The translations under genes and the position numbers were made by a program. Of a stretch of 64,000 nt of DNA, positions 1-14,300 are shown piece by piece (positions within the stretch are counted from its first letter, which is position 1; every line of letters starts with the position of its first letter). The notes under the pieces were generated by a model. It saw nothing but the letters and a program-made list of their open reading frames with translations. It made no database searches and was not told the DNA's origin. The stretch comes from Osedax fenrisi (Eukaryota; Annelida; Polychaeta; Sabellida; Siboglinidae). The stretch spans positions 24,958,059 through 25,022,058 of the forward strand of contig OZ025241.1 in assembly GCA_964019155.1 (NCBI GenBank). Direction: 5' to 3'.

Positions 1-930
1 TAAATATTGAAAAGTGTAGGCGATAATAAGCGATCATATGCGTACTCCTACTATCGTTTTGAAGAATTAAACAGTTGCACCATTTATTATTACTGCGCTC
101 TGTGTATTTTATAGACACTTTCTATTAATCAGATCAATATTTCTTCAATATTGAATTGTCTCATCACATTCTATAGAACTTCATGCCAAACTCTGTCGAA
201 TGATTTTTTGTAATTTATGAAATTATGGTATAGTTTCAAGTCATGCTCTATATTTTGTTCTGCCAGTATTCTGCTATTTAATATATGCTCTCGGGTTTTT
301 CTCTTTTACCTAAATCCTGCCTGTTCTTCTGCCAGTATCTCTTCTGCTAACGGATTCATATAATTAATTATTATTCTTAGGAGTATCTTACTTGTGTGAC
401 ATATTAGACTGATTGTTGTATAATTGTCACACTTCTTCAGATCTCCTTTCTTATGTATCGTAATAATTAAAGATGTTAACCACATCTCTGGCCATTCCTG
501 CGTCTTCCAGATTTATTGGCATAATATTATCATAACATTCAACATTTCTTCTCCACCATGCATATATAGTTCTCCTGGAATATTATCCATGTACGCCGCT
601 TTTCCTTTTGTTATACTTCTTATTACGTGTTCCACTTCAGATTTAATTATCGGAGAACTAATATCACTGTCACTTTTGCAGTTACTTAGCAGATTACTGT
701 AAGGTGTTATTTGATAATTATAAAGATCATTACAATATTCTGACTATCTATTTTGAATTTCTGTATCATCCTTCACCAATATTCACTTTTTGTTTTCAAT
801 TATTTGTATGCTTTTCTTCTGCATTGTATTCGTTAGATATTTTAGGACTTGTTAGGCTCAGTTTGAATGTCTATCTATTTAATGTAATTTTCTATTGCCA
901 AGCATTGCTTTTAAATCCATTTTTCCTTTG
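1..930 (-). mobile_element. RTE-type non-LTR retrotransposon fragment (reverse transcriptase)
   Basis: Read on the minus strand, this holds an interrupted reverse transcriptase. A linker reads SEVEHVIRSITKGKAAYMDN, followed by GDLKKCDNYTTISLI, then PLAEEILAEEQAGF and a palm region close to FINYKKSFDRVWHEVL. The order (GKS/GKA-x-DNIP, NYR-like, EEQAGFR, FDRVWH) matches RTE-type LINEs. Several in-frame stops and a frameshift show it is dead. The element runs off the left edge, so its 3' half is not in the window. Copies of the same subfamily lie at 14340-16100, 28280-29425 and 39660-40180. Plus-strand frames here are shadows. Confidence 0.75.
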
Positions 931-1821
931 TGTCTTTCATAGATTTGATTAATATAGTATTTACACTCCTATATTTCCTACACTTAATGTATTGCAAATC
1001 TTAATCTACCTATCCTCTATTTAATTTTATTTTCTGTAAAATGTATTATTGTTCTTTTTAGTTAATACAATTTAATTATGTATTATGATATTTATTTAAA
1101 CCTACCGGGTGCCCCAGCGTGTAGTACATTAAAACATTCCTGAAGTTCATAACACTTATAGGATATATATATATATATATATCATCCTCATTTTTATTAA
1201 CGAATGATTGTCTGAAAGGCATATCATTTGTATTGAATAATTATCTCCAAAATGTTAAATGAGTTTCAATAGTAAATTCATCTAACTTAACAGTAATATC
1301 GTCATTATGAAAAAATGTTCTTTACAGTCCAGATCTATTTTTAGTAAACATAATCTACATTTTTGCAAATAGGATCCACATATTTCTATAGGTTAATCCA
1401 TTGTTAGAAGTATTCCTTTATTATTTATATTTAATCTATTATTATTAATAGAATTAGTATTACATACTATAACTAACTTTGTTATTAATTTTATTAGTGG
1501 ATTGTAGTAAATATATATTATCAAGATAGATTAAATATAGTATATTATTAAATATAAAATTATATATACATATATATATATATATATACAATACTAAAGT
1601 TATAATATTGGTATTATAGGAATATTATCGATAATATATTGACGTATATTTAATTTTATATATATAGTTGTATTATTTAGTGATTTTTGTTGTATTAATT
1701 ATACTAATATATTCATAGAATTATTATATATTTCATCGTGTGTTATTCATATATTTATGCTTGGATGATTTTTTATAGTAGTAATTGTATTTGAATTTAT
1801 ATCATATTTCATCAATACTAC
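931..1821. other. AT-rich spacer with short (TA)n tracts
   Basis: No coding signal is seen on either strand. Short (TA)n runs lie near 1158-1182 and 1566-1590. This looks like intergenic DNA between two retroelement remnants. Confidence 0.5.
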
Positions 1822-3256
1822 CATTGATCAAGAAACCTGGAAGCGATAAGAATATCCTGAAAAATTATCGACCTATTTCTTAACTTACTGCTTTCTCCAA
1901 ACTGCTCGAAAGAATTGTTTCTACACAAATAATCAGTCATCTATTAGCTGCAAAAGTACTTCATCCTCACCAAAGTGCTATATGCCCGGACTGAGCACAG
2001 ATACAGCCCTATGCCGTATAAATGATGATGTTCTCAACAATAAAACCGGTTCACTCATGTTATTTTTAGATTTATCTGCTGCCTTCGATACGCTTAACCA
2101 CAAGATTCTTATACAAAGGCTAATCGAGAGTGGATTTTCTGGGAAAGCTTTAGATTGGTTAAAATCGTACATTTCTGATAGAATGAGTATAGTTAGTATT
2201 GGCGATTATTCTTCCGAATATCAAAAGATGACTCACGGAGTACCACAAGGATCAGTACTAGGACCACTACTTTTTTCGATATACTTATCATATGTTTTCA
2301 AAATCTTCGCCAAAACTCCATTGATTAAATTTCATTCATACGCTGATGACATCCACATTTTTACTGATGATGATAATGAAAATGAATCATCTGCCCACAT
2401 CCATTTGCAGAACTGTCTACGTGAACTCTCTATTTGGTTTCATGAAAACTCATTATAACTGAACCCTTTAAAAACTGAAGTAATGTACGTCAATCACACT
2501 TCTAAACACTTTCAACATCATTCACTTTTTCATTTGACAAGTGTTTATTATCATCATCACAAACGATAAAGAACTTTGGTGTAATTTTGAATTCTAACCA
2601 TGACATGAAATATTTTATATCAGAAAAAATTCGTTCAGTAAACTTTCAACTGTACAGAATTAAAAAATCAAAAAATCTTTAAATTTCTTTACTTGCAAAA
2701 TTGTATTGACTAGTTTAGTATTAGGATTTTATTGTAATGTGCTGCTTATAGGTCTACCAGCTATCACATTGGCTGATCTTACCTCCCTTCAACGATATGT
2801 TGTACGTATAATTCACAAGCTACCTCATCGAGAAGAAAATAACCATATCAGCATCACACAATTAATGAAGGAATTACACTGGCTACCCATAAAAGAAAGA
2901 ATCATCTATACAATATTTGTTATGACTCGTAAAGCACTCCACTTTGAAACGCCGTCATATTTATATGAATTGATAGAGATAATCGACCAGACAAGAATTC
3001 TCAGGCCGTGTCATGTTAATCGTATACGACCTAGATCGACAATACATTCTACTGCTGCCAGTTCACGCGTCTTCTCGTCAAAAGCACCGATAGCTTGGAA
3101 CTCACTCCCTGCAACACTCCGTGCTGAAAGAAACTCAGAATAGTTCAAAAAGAATTTAAAAACATATTTATTTACACTATACTTTCTTATTATTTCATTA
3201 TACATTATTGTTAACTTAATTGTTTAAACGATGTCTAAATAAAATGTCTTCTTCTT
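1822..3256 (+). mobile_element. L2/CR1-like LINE remnant, reverse transcriptase to 3' end
   Basis: The remnant starts near a PLIKKPG motif, passes NYRPIS and LTAFSKLLERIV, loses one base near 1980, then stays open over 1982-2458. That stretch has FLDLSAAFDTLNHKI, THGVPQGSVLGPLLFSIYL and the catalytic YADD of HSYADDIHIF. After a stop come NPLKTEVMYVN and a C-terminal part (2706-3143) with LHWLPIKERIIY and APIAWNSLPATLR, typical of L2/CR1 elements. The 3' end is near the AATAAA at 3239 and a short CTT-rich tail. The 5' endonuclease is missing. Stops and frameshifts mean it is inactive. Confidence 0.85.
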
Positions 3257-3283
3257 CATCTATATGTATTATGTATATTTCTA

Positions 3284-3350
3284 TTTATATGTTATTTATA
3301 TGTTATTTATATGTTATTTATATGTTATTTATATAATATTTATATCAGTT
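3284..3350. repeat. 11-bp tandem minisatellite
   Basis: About six consecutive copies of an 11-base unit, TATATGTTATT, with the last copies degenerate. It lies just after the L2 remnant. Confidence 0.7.
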
Positions 3351-3800
3351 GGATACGAACTAGATCTATTTATCTATCAGAAGCACGAGTTGTCTTTATT
3401 GTCATGATTCTTCTCTCTGGAAATATATAAGTTATCTCGTTGTTGATCGGAACCGTCTGCTATCTACTTTACAAGATATGATATACGTCTTGGTTAACGC
3501 TAGCCTCCTCGAATCCCCATCAGTTTAACGTGGCCTCATTTAATTATAATTGTTATCTAGGATGCTAACGATCACGGTTACGATGAAAAGACCTACTCTA
3601 CCATTTAACTGCCTGTTTCATATCATGCATTATCCAATATTGATAAGAAATATAGTAACTTATCAGATGTTTACGCAAGTGAATCGTTTCTTGGATTCAA
3701 ATTCAGTCTATCAGTCTAGGCTAACATCTGTTATACAATTATGTATTATATATATTTGTGTGAAAACATGTTACCCCTTCTTTGAATATACGAATGTGAA
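3340..3800. other. Higher-complexity segment upstream of TFP-A, possible promoter or 5' end
   Basis: This stretch is clearly less AT-rich than its surroundings and free of simple repeats. It contains a TATA-like box (ATATATAA near 3423-3430) and lies about 2 kb upstream of the first recognised exon of TFP-A. A modest open frame at 3550-3837 has no recognisable motif. It could hold the promoter and leader exon of TFP-A, but nothing proves that. Confidence 0.25.
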
Positions 3801-4439
3801 TGTATCTATCTATATATATATATTATTAGTATTATAAGATTTAGGGCAATTATAGAATAAATGTTGCTTATCGAGACAATTATCACTTTATTAACACGAT
3901 ATGTTTCATTATAAATAATAGTAATAAATGACAAATAATGTTATAATATTATGACTTCCTGTTTACATATATATGATAAAAATAAATAAACTAATAATAA
4001 AATATAATGAACTTTATCATGTAACTAGATGTAATTATCATATAATAATATAATAATGTAATAATATAAATAGATGATACAATTATAAAATTTAAAAGCT
4101 AAGAAATTCATCAAGAATTAACATAGCATAAATTAAAATATAACATTGAGTAACTAAATAGTAATTTACTTTTTTAATTTAATATAATTTAAGTATTTTA
4201 TAGTGTCAAATAAATATAATAATAATTTAAATGAAATATAACAAATATTTTCGTAATTTAAATATATTTAATTTAAACTACAAATATATGCACTACGATA
4301 GACTGAATATTATATATAATTAGTTTATAATTTTAACAAAATAATCATAACGAACGCGACTTTCTTTTATATATATAGTTAAAAAATTCCAAAGTATTGG
4401 TCTGAGAGTTAGTAAAGTATTACTCATAGAATTATATTA

Positions 4440-5115
4440 AAAATAATGTTGAATAAAATTACAGTGTTTACTGGTATTACATATTGTTTATGTGTCAATG
4501 TAAAATGATTTAAAATAATAGGATTGCATAATTTATGGTTATTTTATACATGATAGTCTTGTACTTACACATATCATATAAAGATACAAATATATTTTCA
4601 TTAAATAGAAAAATAGTTGAAAAATCATTTGGTTTATATCAACAATTATTTTTAAAATCGTTTTTTTAATTAAATAAATGCTATTTAATGATGATACATA
4701 AATATGACCCCATATTTCTATATAGTAAATAAAATGTGGATAACATAAATCATAGTATAGTTTGAGCATGGCAGATGTTTTTACAAAGTATAAAACATTT
4801 TTTTAATCAATACATTTTTCAATAATTTTTTATGATATTTTTAAGATATACTTATTTTTAAATGACATTTCAAATTTAAACAAGTATCAGATTTTATATT
4901 TTATCAAGATTTTATATTAAATATTGTTTCATTTTTAAACGACATACAATGCGTTTAGCTATATTTATCGAAAATGTATTAAGTTTAGACGATAGAAAAA
5001 TGTCATCACATGCTGATTGTAATTTATAATTTGTATTATTAAATGATTTATCACTAATAATTAAATTTGTTATCATCTACAAATGATATTCATTTATATT
5101 CTGGATAACATATTA
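4440..5115 (-). mobile_element. Non-LTR reverse transcriptase C-terminal remnant
   Basis: The minus-strand frame 4769-4539 begins with LKLYYDLCYPHFIYYIEIWG, which is the conserved (Y)PH(F/L)IY(C)I(E)(V/I)WG block near the C-terminus of many animal LINE reverse transcriptases. Upstream, at about 5000-5095, weak traces remain of the palm (FVDDNKF) and of SSKLNTFSINIAK. Frames are broken throughout. The clade cannot be fixed from what remains. Confidence 0.55.
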
Positions 5116-5399
5116 TCATATATATATATATATATTATTTAGTTCAGTAGGATTAGGATCAAATGGTTTAATAGCTATTGACACATGATTGACTTTATTT
5201 AATATATTAGTTATAGTTATATCTGGATGCATTAACATGATAGAATATTCAAATGGGCATTAGCGAATTTTAGTCATAAGTAAAAACTTCATATATTCCT
5301 GGTTGGGATATAAGGAATACAATACAATTAAATATTATAAAATAATAATTTAAATTTAATAATAATATTATATAATAATTATATTTAATAACCTAACAG

Positions 5400-5606
5400 T
5401 GGCATGACATGTTTGAAATGCGATAACTCGATTATAATGGTTGATATCGTCTCCTTCGTATCGAAGTATCTTAATAGCACGTATTGTTTCACTGATAAAG
5501 AAGTGATATTAACTAAGTGTGAACATCCTAACAGTTGTTTTCTAAAACTAGAAGTTACCAAAAGAAAAATTATTCCGGCACTTAATATTATATTTTTTGA
5601 TAGGGT

Positions 5607-5668
<62 letters not shown>

Positions 5669-6381
5669 TTATAATCACACATACACAACCATATATATAT
5701 ATATATATATATATATGACACATACATGGTCAATATTATTATATTTTATATTATTTATTAACTACATTTTTTAATATTATTCTCCCCTGTTACGGTTATA
5801 TATTACTTATTTATTCCCAATCATCTAATAATATATATTAATTTATTCGAATACAAGCTCAATATTGCTATTTCAATATAGCTATTTCAATATATCTATC
5901 TCATAATATAGCTATCTCAATATAGTTGATTCATAAATATATTATCAATCAATCAAACAATCGTTAGATATGATTATGCATATTATTAATACTTAGTCAC
6001 GTGATGATATAATCTTTAGTTGATCACGAAATATCGACGAACAGAATTAACAGTTTTATATAATAATAATTCGCGCAATGATATATCAACCAGTCCGAAT
6101 ATCGAGTGTTTCTTTGGACGGCCTCTTTTTCTATAACCTTCGATTATTATATTCTCATACCACCCAAATGATCATTATAGTTAAGAGTATCGAGGGGTTG
6201 TATGATGAAACCGGAACAGGTGAATATGGATAAGATGGAGATAAGTTCAAAGTTTAAAAATAAAGAGGCAAAAAATGTAAAACTTGAAAAACGAATGGGA
6301 GTATTTAATCTTGATTTCGATAACCTGGGCTTACGTAAAGGTTTATTAATTTATAAATATATATATATAATAATAATACTA

Positions 6382-6420
<39 letters not shown>

Positions 6421-6558
6421 GTAAAGGTTTATGTAAAGGTTTATTAATTTATAAATATATATATATTATAATAATACTACATCGATATATATATATATAT
6501 ATATATAAATTTATAAACCTTTACGTAAACCAATATTTGTGTAATCGAGATGGAATAC

Positions 6559-6637
<79 letters not shown>

Positions 6638-6957
6638 CCTTCATATTATCATTTTAATATATTATAATGTATATTTATAGTATGTTGTTTTTAGATGTGC
6701 TATTTTCCAAATAAACAACTTTTATATAAGGTATACATGTTAAAATTAAAAACAGTTAACATAATATAACATAATATATGTAATAAAATTACATATTTAT
6801 AAATATGATATATATATTAATTATTTTTTATAAATCTAATTAAAAATAATAATATACACAATATCAATAGATATGTTCAGAATATCTCATATTTGGTTTT
6901 GTAAAGAAATAAATCCATGCAATAATAATAATACGCATCAATTCTTTTCAAATAATT
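5400..6957 (+). CDS. TFP-A: putative secreted three-finger (Ly6/uPAR-like) protein, multi-exon, ends not resolved
   Basis: Exons seen: 5400-5604 (exons 1 and 2 fused), 6181-6334, 6871-6957. The first follows acceptor CTAACAG, enters in phase 2 and has MTCLKCDN (CxxC), a third Cys in STYCFTD, then VILTKCEHPNSCFLKLEV. Two donors are possible, before 5554 or before 5605, both phase 0. The next exon follows ATTATAG, opens with LRVSRGC and ends C|GTAAAG in phase 1. The third follows ATCAATAG, has IWFCKEINPCNNN and ends T|GTTAAT in phase 1. The RGC and FC...CN blocks are hallmarks of Ly6/three-finger domains. The product is expected to be secreted or GPI-anchored with disulfide-bonded loops. The signal-peptide exon (upstream, maybe 3.4-5.3 kb) and the last exon were not identified. 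The same exon blocks recur in TFP-B to F. The (TA)n after 5605 is intronic. Confidence 0.65.
6040..6180 (-). mobile_element. Possible LINE C-terminal scrap
   Basis: On the minus strand a short frame reads IIEGYRKRGRPKK, resembling the basic GKRxRGRPxxRW block near the end of RTE-type reverse transcriptases. It ends against the TFP-A exon at 6181. Only about 45 codons can be read, so the call is weak. Confidence 0.35.
6331..6535. repeat. Local direct and inverted duplications of a splice-donor segment
   Basis: The sequence CGTAAAGGTTTATTAATTTA at the TFP-A exon 3 donor recurs near 6420-6450, each copy followed by (TA)n and ACTACATCGATATA. An inverted copy lies at about 6507-6526. Donor-like GTAAAGG motifs are therefore present several times in tandem. 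Confidence 0.7.
6540..6640. repeat. (TA)n microsatellite
   Basis: Nearly pure (TA)n with one short interruption, in TFP-A intron sequence. Confidence 0.9.
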
Positions 6958-7053
6958 GTTAATATTTCGTATAATTATATTAATTACTATTATAAATAAT
7001 GTAATCATATTTACACACATATACACACAAACACAACATATATATATATATAT

Positions 7054-7288
7054 ACATTAAAATATTTTTACAACATATCTAATCTCTAATAATTCATTAA
7101 AAAGTTATAATATGTATTTAAGAAACTATATTTTATCGATAATGATTGGGCACATATTAATACAAATAAATATAATATTGTTGTACTCTTATGCTAACAT
7201 TATGTATAATTATTCTAGAATATGTAACATTGTTATGTATATTATTCTTATATTAAAATGTGTATATGATATAATCAATTTTAAATAT

Positions 7289-7340
<52 letters not shown>

Positions 7341-7413
7341 TATATATATTGTATATATATTGTATATTATTCTTATATTAAAATGTGTATATGATATAAT
7401 CAATTTTAAATAT

Positions 7414-7509
<96 letters not shown>

Positions 7510-7744
7510 ATATTTAAAATTGATTATATCATATACACATTTTAATATAAGAATAATATACATAACAATGTTACATATTCTAGAATAATTATACATAATG
7601 TTAGCATAAGAGTACAACAATATTATATTTATTTGTATTAATATGTGCCCAATCATTATCGATAAAATATAGTTTCTTAAATACATATTATAACTTTTTA
7701 ATGAATTATTAGAGATTAGATATGTTGTAAAAATATTTTAATGT
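7054..7744. repeat. Long inverted repeat with roughly 239-bp near-identical arms
   Basis: The left arm (about 7054-7292) is repeated as its reverse complement at about 7506-7744. Translation of the two arms on opposite strands is the same over the whole non-repetitive part, so identity is very high. The loop is (TA)n plus a third, directly oriented partial copy (about 7359-7417 matching 7233-7292). Inside the arms there is no gene I recognise. It could be a recent inverted duplication or an assembly fold-back. Confidence 0.85.
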
Positions 7745-10422
7745 ATTCTTATATATGGATATATTACATTAATACTTTAATTATAATTTAATAATAATAT
7801 AAATTATATTAATTAACATATGCACTTATTAATAAATATATTAATGATATTTATATTCTCAGAGTAATATATTATATTTTTAAATTATAAATTTGTATAC
7901 AAATTAAATATTTACACAATACATATGCTATTGAAATTGGACTATATTTAGTGAATATGATAGGTCATATTTATTTTAAAATTGGGTTTTTTCCAAATTA
8001 GGATATTATCCTATAATAAAGATAAGTTAATAATAATATATAATGGATTACATAATTTATTAAGAGGAGATACTCCATATTTTAAATTTTACCTTTTTCC
8101 ATAAATGTATTACACTTTAATGTATGTTATTTAATTTATCGCGTTAATTTCTCTTTTGAAATTCAAAAATTCAAATTTGTTGCTAACTTTTTTTGTATTC
8201 TAATCAATTATATTTATATAGAAAGTTAGTTTTAGATGTTCGAAATAAATGTTAACTTTGGTCTTCAATTTCAATATATTCTTTATAAATACCTATATTA
8301 TAGTATTATATATATTATGAACATGTGATATAATACATATTTAGAACATTATCAAAATCTATCCTTGATCGATATTATAATTATTTGAATTTAAATATGA
8401 ATTTATGTCCAGATATTACCAATTGAATCTATAAATATGATATTTAATAAATTGTATATTAAATTTATTTATCATTTTTTAATATTAACATATTTTCAAA
8501 TCGGTTTTTTCAATATTTACATTAAATGAAATATAATATTGTTCACTTTTATTATTATATAATTTTAATTTATATGAAATAGTCTCCAATATTATAGATA
8601 ACATGTTTTCCATTAGCAAAAGTAAATTAATTATATTATTATTACGAGATGGCTAATATATTAATGTAAGTGATTTAAATTGTTAATAATATAATTGTAA
8701 ATTAATGCAATCTGTTTGGGAAGTGTATACGATATATCTAATAATTTATATATCTGTAATTAAGATATAGTATTACAATTTAAAGATAACAAAATAAAAA
8801 TAAAATCTAATGGAATTTTAGAATTAATTTTAAATGTATATATTTAACATCTATATTTGAAATATATTTTTGTAAAGGACATTGACTAGATTTTAAAAAT
8901 ATCGCAATATTTCCCCTGTATATTAATATATGGTATATAAATATTTTATATTTTATCCACCGTTTAATATAGATAATCTTTATTACCTGCTGTTAATAAT
9001 TTTCAACTAAGAATATAATTATATAATTATATATATATAATTAATTGAATGTTATTAAATGATAATTGACATTATATATGATTTATTAATATATAATATT
9101 TAAAAATAATAATGGCTAAGTATTAATTATTATGAATATTGATATTCTGTATAATTATTTCATTATTTGTATCAATATCTATATTATTTTAATAGTATTT
9201 ACCGACTCTATCAATTGTCAAAATAGGTATCAGAAGCCATGCTAGCGATTAATCCGCGCATACTTTGTTAATTACATTATTATCAGTTATTTCAGTGATT
9301 TTTTATAATAAATTATTTAATTTATTTATATGACTTTATCAAATTATTAAAATATATATTATTAATAATAGTAGACGATGATTACGAATGATTTGAACTA
9401 TATAGATTTATTGGTACATTATTATTAATATTTATACATGTATTACATTTAAATATAAACTTTTGTAATATAAACAATTGAATAGCATATGTTGGTGGTC
9501 ATTTATTAGACCACATGTTTTATTAACATTTGTATTTATAATATTATTTATTACCCCATGAACATGTTATATTATATATATATTATTAACAAACTATTCA
9601 ATGATTTTAAATAGTCCAATTATGATTTTTCTTGTTTAATAAATAAATAAGCATTTAGTATTTAATATTTATAATTTAATATTTAAATGATAAATTTAAA
9701 TTATATTATAAATAGAACTAGTTCAAAATCAAATAAACCAATACTAGAATAAAACAAACAAATAACTTAATACTTATCAACATCTGTAATAATAGTACAT
9801 TCTTAATTTTATATTTAATTGTATAATAAATTTGAAACATATATATATATATATATATACAAATAGAACACGTTAAAAATAAAATAAACGAATATATCTA
9901 TACATAAACAGAATACTTTAATAACAAAAAAAACAATAATGTTACGAAACAAACAATACTTATCACTATAATCTAAAATAATAGTAAATTATTAATATTG
10001 TATTTTAATAATATAATACATTTGAAACATATATATATATATATATATATATAAAACAAAATATATATAAAATATAAATATAATACAGAACAAACAAAAA
10101 TAAAATAATACTTCCCACTTTATCTATAATAATAATGAATTATTAATTTTATATTATAGTATATTTGAAATATAGATATAAAAACCAAAATGTTCTATAA
10201 CAAAAACACATTTTTTTAAGAGATAATGCAATAATTAAGATACAAAATAAAATATAAATCAATATAAAATTATAAATTTCTATTAAAAAAAGTTGTTGTC
10301 AAAACAGATTTTGTTTATTTTATTTTTAAAAGATGAAACTGATCATGTGTATCATTATATATTACATTTAATTTTTTATAATTACCTCTAGTTAAATAAT
10401 TATTCGAAATGTTAAGAATATC

Positions 10423-10468
<46 letters not shown>

Positions 10469-11040
10469 GTATATATATTTGAAATTTGTTAAATTGTGGT
10501 TAGATATATTTTTAATCTTCTAAGTTTAAGTGATTCTAATTTTAATATTCTAATCTCTCTGTATATTATTTATAATTAATATGTGATGAATTTGTATATC
10601 TTACGCATATTGTAATTAATCTTCTATAAATAATATTTGCACATTTTCAATTGATCTATGAGACTATGACATTTACTAACCTTTAAAAAGGTGACCAAAT
10701 TATGGATGCATTATCTAAAATTGGTCTGCAATATATTTTATATAAATTTAATAATTATCTAGGTGATTTTGTAGTAATGCATCTGAAAATTAAATTCATT
10801 GAAAAATAAGATTTTTTAAAAATATAACCATTATTATTAATTAAAAATTATTACTAAATCTTTATAAAAAGTAATATTTAAATTGAATATAATATTATTT
10901 ATAAAATATTGTGATGGATTAACCTTTCCTAAAGTCATAACTGCACATTTTGATAATGACATATATAATTTACATTTATTTACCTATTGTGAAAATAAAT
11001 TTAAATTATTTTGTAAAAGAAATCTTTCACCCTCAATTAT
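7745..11040. other. AT-rich spacer or TFP-A 3' region with diverged local repeats
   Basis: No coding block is recognised. Three diverged copies of a segment ending TTTGAAACATATATATAT occur at about 9771-9862, 9955-10050 and 10085-10180. (TA)n tracts lie at 9839-9860, 10028-10052 and 10425-10468. The last exon of TFP-A may be in here; AG|GT at 9211-9214 opens a short frame ending after 8 codons, but that is weak. Confidence 0.4.
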
Positions 11041-11050
11041 TATTATTATT

Positions 11051-11255
11051 ATGATTATTATTATTGCTTACTATTATTATTATTATTTAACTATTACCAC
11101 TACAGTATTTGCATTTATCGGTACTTGTAGAAATTGTGAAGATATAATTACTAACGATGGCATGGAGAGAGAACAATGTGATAAAGTGAACACTCATGGT
11201 TAGAAAATATAAATATTTATCATTAATAATATAAGTTTTTATTAATTCACATTTA

Positions 11256-11292
<37 letters not shown>

Positions 11293-12515
11293 AAAAATAT
11301 AAGAATTAATAATATGTATATATATCATAATGTCGTGAGTTTATATAAGTATAGCTATATAATACATATAGTGTATCCATATTAAATACGATAAATTTAG
11401 TATATCGATTTTCATGACAATATTTCATACATCAATTATTTTCGATGCTAATTTGTAATTGTTATAACATAGTTTAACCCGTAAACCTTTAATCCTCTGA
11501 ACGACGTAGATATAATACATATGTCTATGCATCTATGTCGGAATCTTGAATAGTCATACTAGATATTTTAATCTGCACATTTTTAACTTGTGTTGTACTA
11601 TATTCATAATTAATAAAGACTCAACGATTTACATATATAATTGTATATATATTGTTATATAATGATACATATATACCATTATATATATTATATGAATTGG
11701 ACCTATCAAAGCTTATACATATATTACTAATACGGTAGTTATTATAATTCAACCGACTTTATCGATGATGCCTATATCATAAAACATTTCCTATTAATTA
11801 TTTAAATATTTATTAAAACCTGAACATCATATAAATCACCGCCTATCGGGATATTGGATTAATACGTTTAAGGATACATTTTAAATATGTATATATGGAA
11901 TATTTTTTTAAACAATATATATATATATATATAGAATTACACATATCTAAAATGATTGCTATAATATTATAGTTTTCAACACATTATAGCTTCTCAAATT
12001 GATTATATATTCGAATTGATTAAAGTTCAACATATTTATTAGTAAAATTTAGATAAAATCGATTTATAAAAATAAAATTTCAAATAAATATTCTATTTAA
12101 TTTATTTCAAATTATATTATTTAGTTGTATAACTAAAGAATATAATTTTACTATATATTTTCACATCATCTAAAATAAGATATGCCATTATATTTATACA
12201 AATAATTATTATGAATTTAATTTTTAAATTCTGCATCATTAAATATATTGATTTAGTACTGTAAAATATATATGTAATTGTTGTTTTATTTTAGTGCATT
12301 CCTTTCCATATAATCCAGGAATTCAGATGAAATTTTCGCTTATAACCATAATAATCTAATTTATCTTCGAATCCGCTCTTATATTAAGGCATCGATGGTG
12401 AGTTGATCATTTATGTATACGTAAGTATATAAGATCACTTATAAACATAAATTAAGTCCTATTTGTATAGTCCGATAGGAGATTGAACCCGTATCCTACC
12501 TAACATATATACACA

Positions 12516-12550
<35 letters not shown>

Positions 12551-14249
12551 CCACTTTTACCAAATACGTCAAATTTCCAGATATGTATTATGTTTTAAAA
12601 ATCATTTGAAATAAAAATTGTAAACATTAATGTTACTATTCGCATTTCTACTCCATTCAGTATACATTCCTATTATCTCTATTTACTTATTAATAATATA
12701 ACTATTACTTCCCTAACTGATGTTAATGATATACTCATGGACTATCATAGTATCTACCCTACCGATGTTCTCCCTAACTCCTTATTCCACAAACCTTCAC
12801 TCTTCTTTTCTCCTATATTCTTGTATATTATTTTAAACCCACTAAACTCTAGACAGGTTCACATTGCTTTAATACTGCCATAATTTATATATTCTAATAA
12901 AAACTAAACATTGAACTAAACTAAACCTAAATTCCCTCAGAAATTATCACCCGACTTCCCATCTACCATTATTAATTTATCTCCGAATAGCTTATCGCAT
13001 ATATACATAAACTTATCCGTAGCACTTGTCGTATAAGGACATTCGATTGAAATACACCTACCCCCATATTACCTTCTTTTCATTATTAAATAATCTCTTT
13101 TCCTTATCTCCTGAATTCTATTACAACTTTCTTTCATTCTAGAGCTTTTAAAATTACATTAAATAATTACTTTTAGAAATGTACTCTCTATAATTCTCTC
13201 CCTCCTGGTATCCTATACGTTACATACCTAAACAATTTCATACATCTTACTTATTATTTTTTCACTTATTTTTATCACAACATCATCTAACTTATTATTT
13301 CCGTATTCGTTATTTTTATCTCGTTTAATCCTCAATGAATTATTATTATCTAATTTGTATCGAAACATTATTTTATATCTAAACATTGTTATTTTATTAT
13401 ATTGTATTGCTGAAAGAGTGAAGGGTACATATGCCAACATGGCCCTTATATTAGTGCATAATAAATCGTCAATCATAATAATAATTATATATATATATAT
13501 TAAATATGTATAAAAACATTACAGATATATAAGTATTAAATTAATAAATTAATTAAATAATGTATTATTTAAACATAAAATGTATAATGATTATGTTAAT
13601 ATTATAATACAATAATTTTTTAGTTTTTAGTACACTATAATAATATAATTATTATTTTATTAAATATTTTATTTAATATACGTTAATTAATTTAACAAAG
13701 ATGTATTCATAACTTACATTATATATATATATATATATATATATAAATATATATTATATGTATTAATATATTGTTTACTTTATTTATAAAGAACTAAACA
13801 AATACAATGAAGTTGTTAAAGAATGCTATGGAGTTTGCTATACTTTATTAGTTGTAGAATCAGATAAGAAGGTTTTATATTGCTTGTATATTTATGTTTT
13901 CATATGTTTACGTGTACATATAACTATAATATAATAAAAACATTTCTTATAACATCATACTATATATATAATTTAAATATATTAAATAGCTGGTACATAA
14001 TATATTTAAATGAAATGTATATGTTGTACCATCCCAGTTAATAACATACATATATGAACATATGATGAACATACAATTATTATGTTACATATTATGAACA
14101 TATATTGGCTTACACTTATCACATTATGCACATAAAAATATGAACATAATATGTACAAACAATTAGTAACATAATATGAACATAATATGTATACAAATAT
14201 GATCATAGATTGTTAAAAATAATCCGAATTATGAACATAAAATGAACGT

Positions 14250-14300
<51 letters not shown>

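Noticed and set aside
7112..7686. Two identical small membrane proteins on opposite strands
   Set aside because: They are the two arms of the inverted repeat; the (IY)n tails are (TA)n translated.
10883..11050. Upstream extension of the TFP-B first frame, with three cysteines
   Set aside because: It is open only by chance; no motif fits, and the predicted signal peptide starts later at 11051.
12296..12411. Signal-peptide exon (MKFSLITIII...) with AG and GTGAGT borders
   Set aside because: It has an in-frame TAA and lies between exons 1 and 2 of TFP-B, where no such exon is expected. Splice sites alone are not enough.
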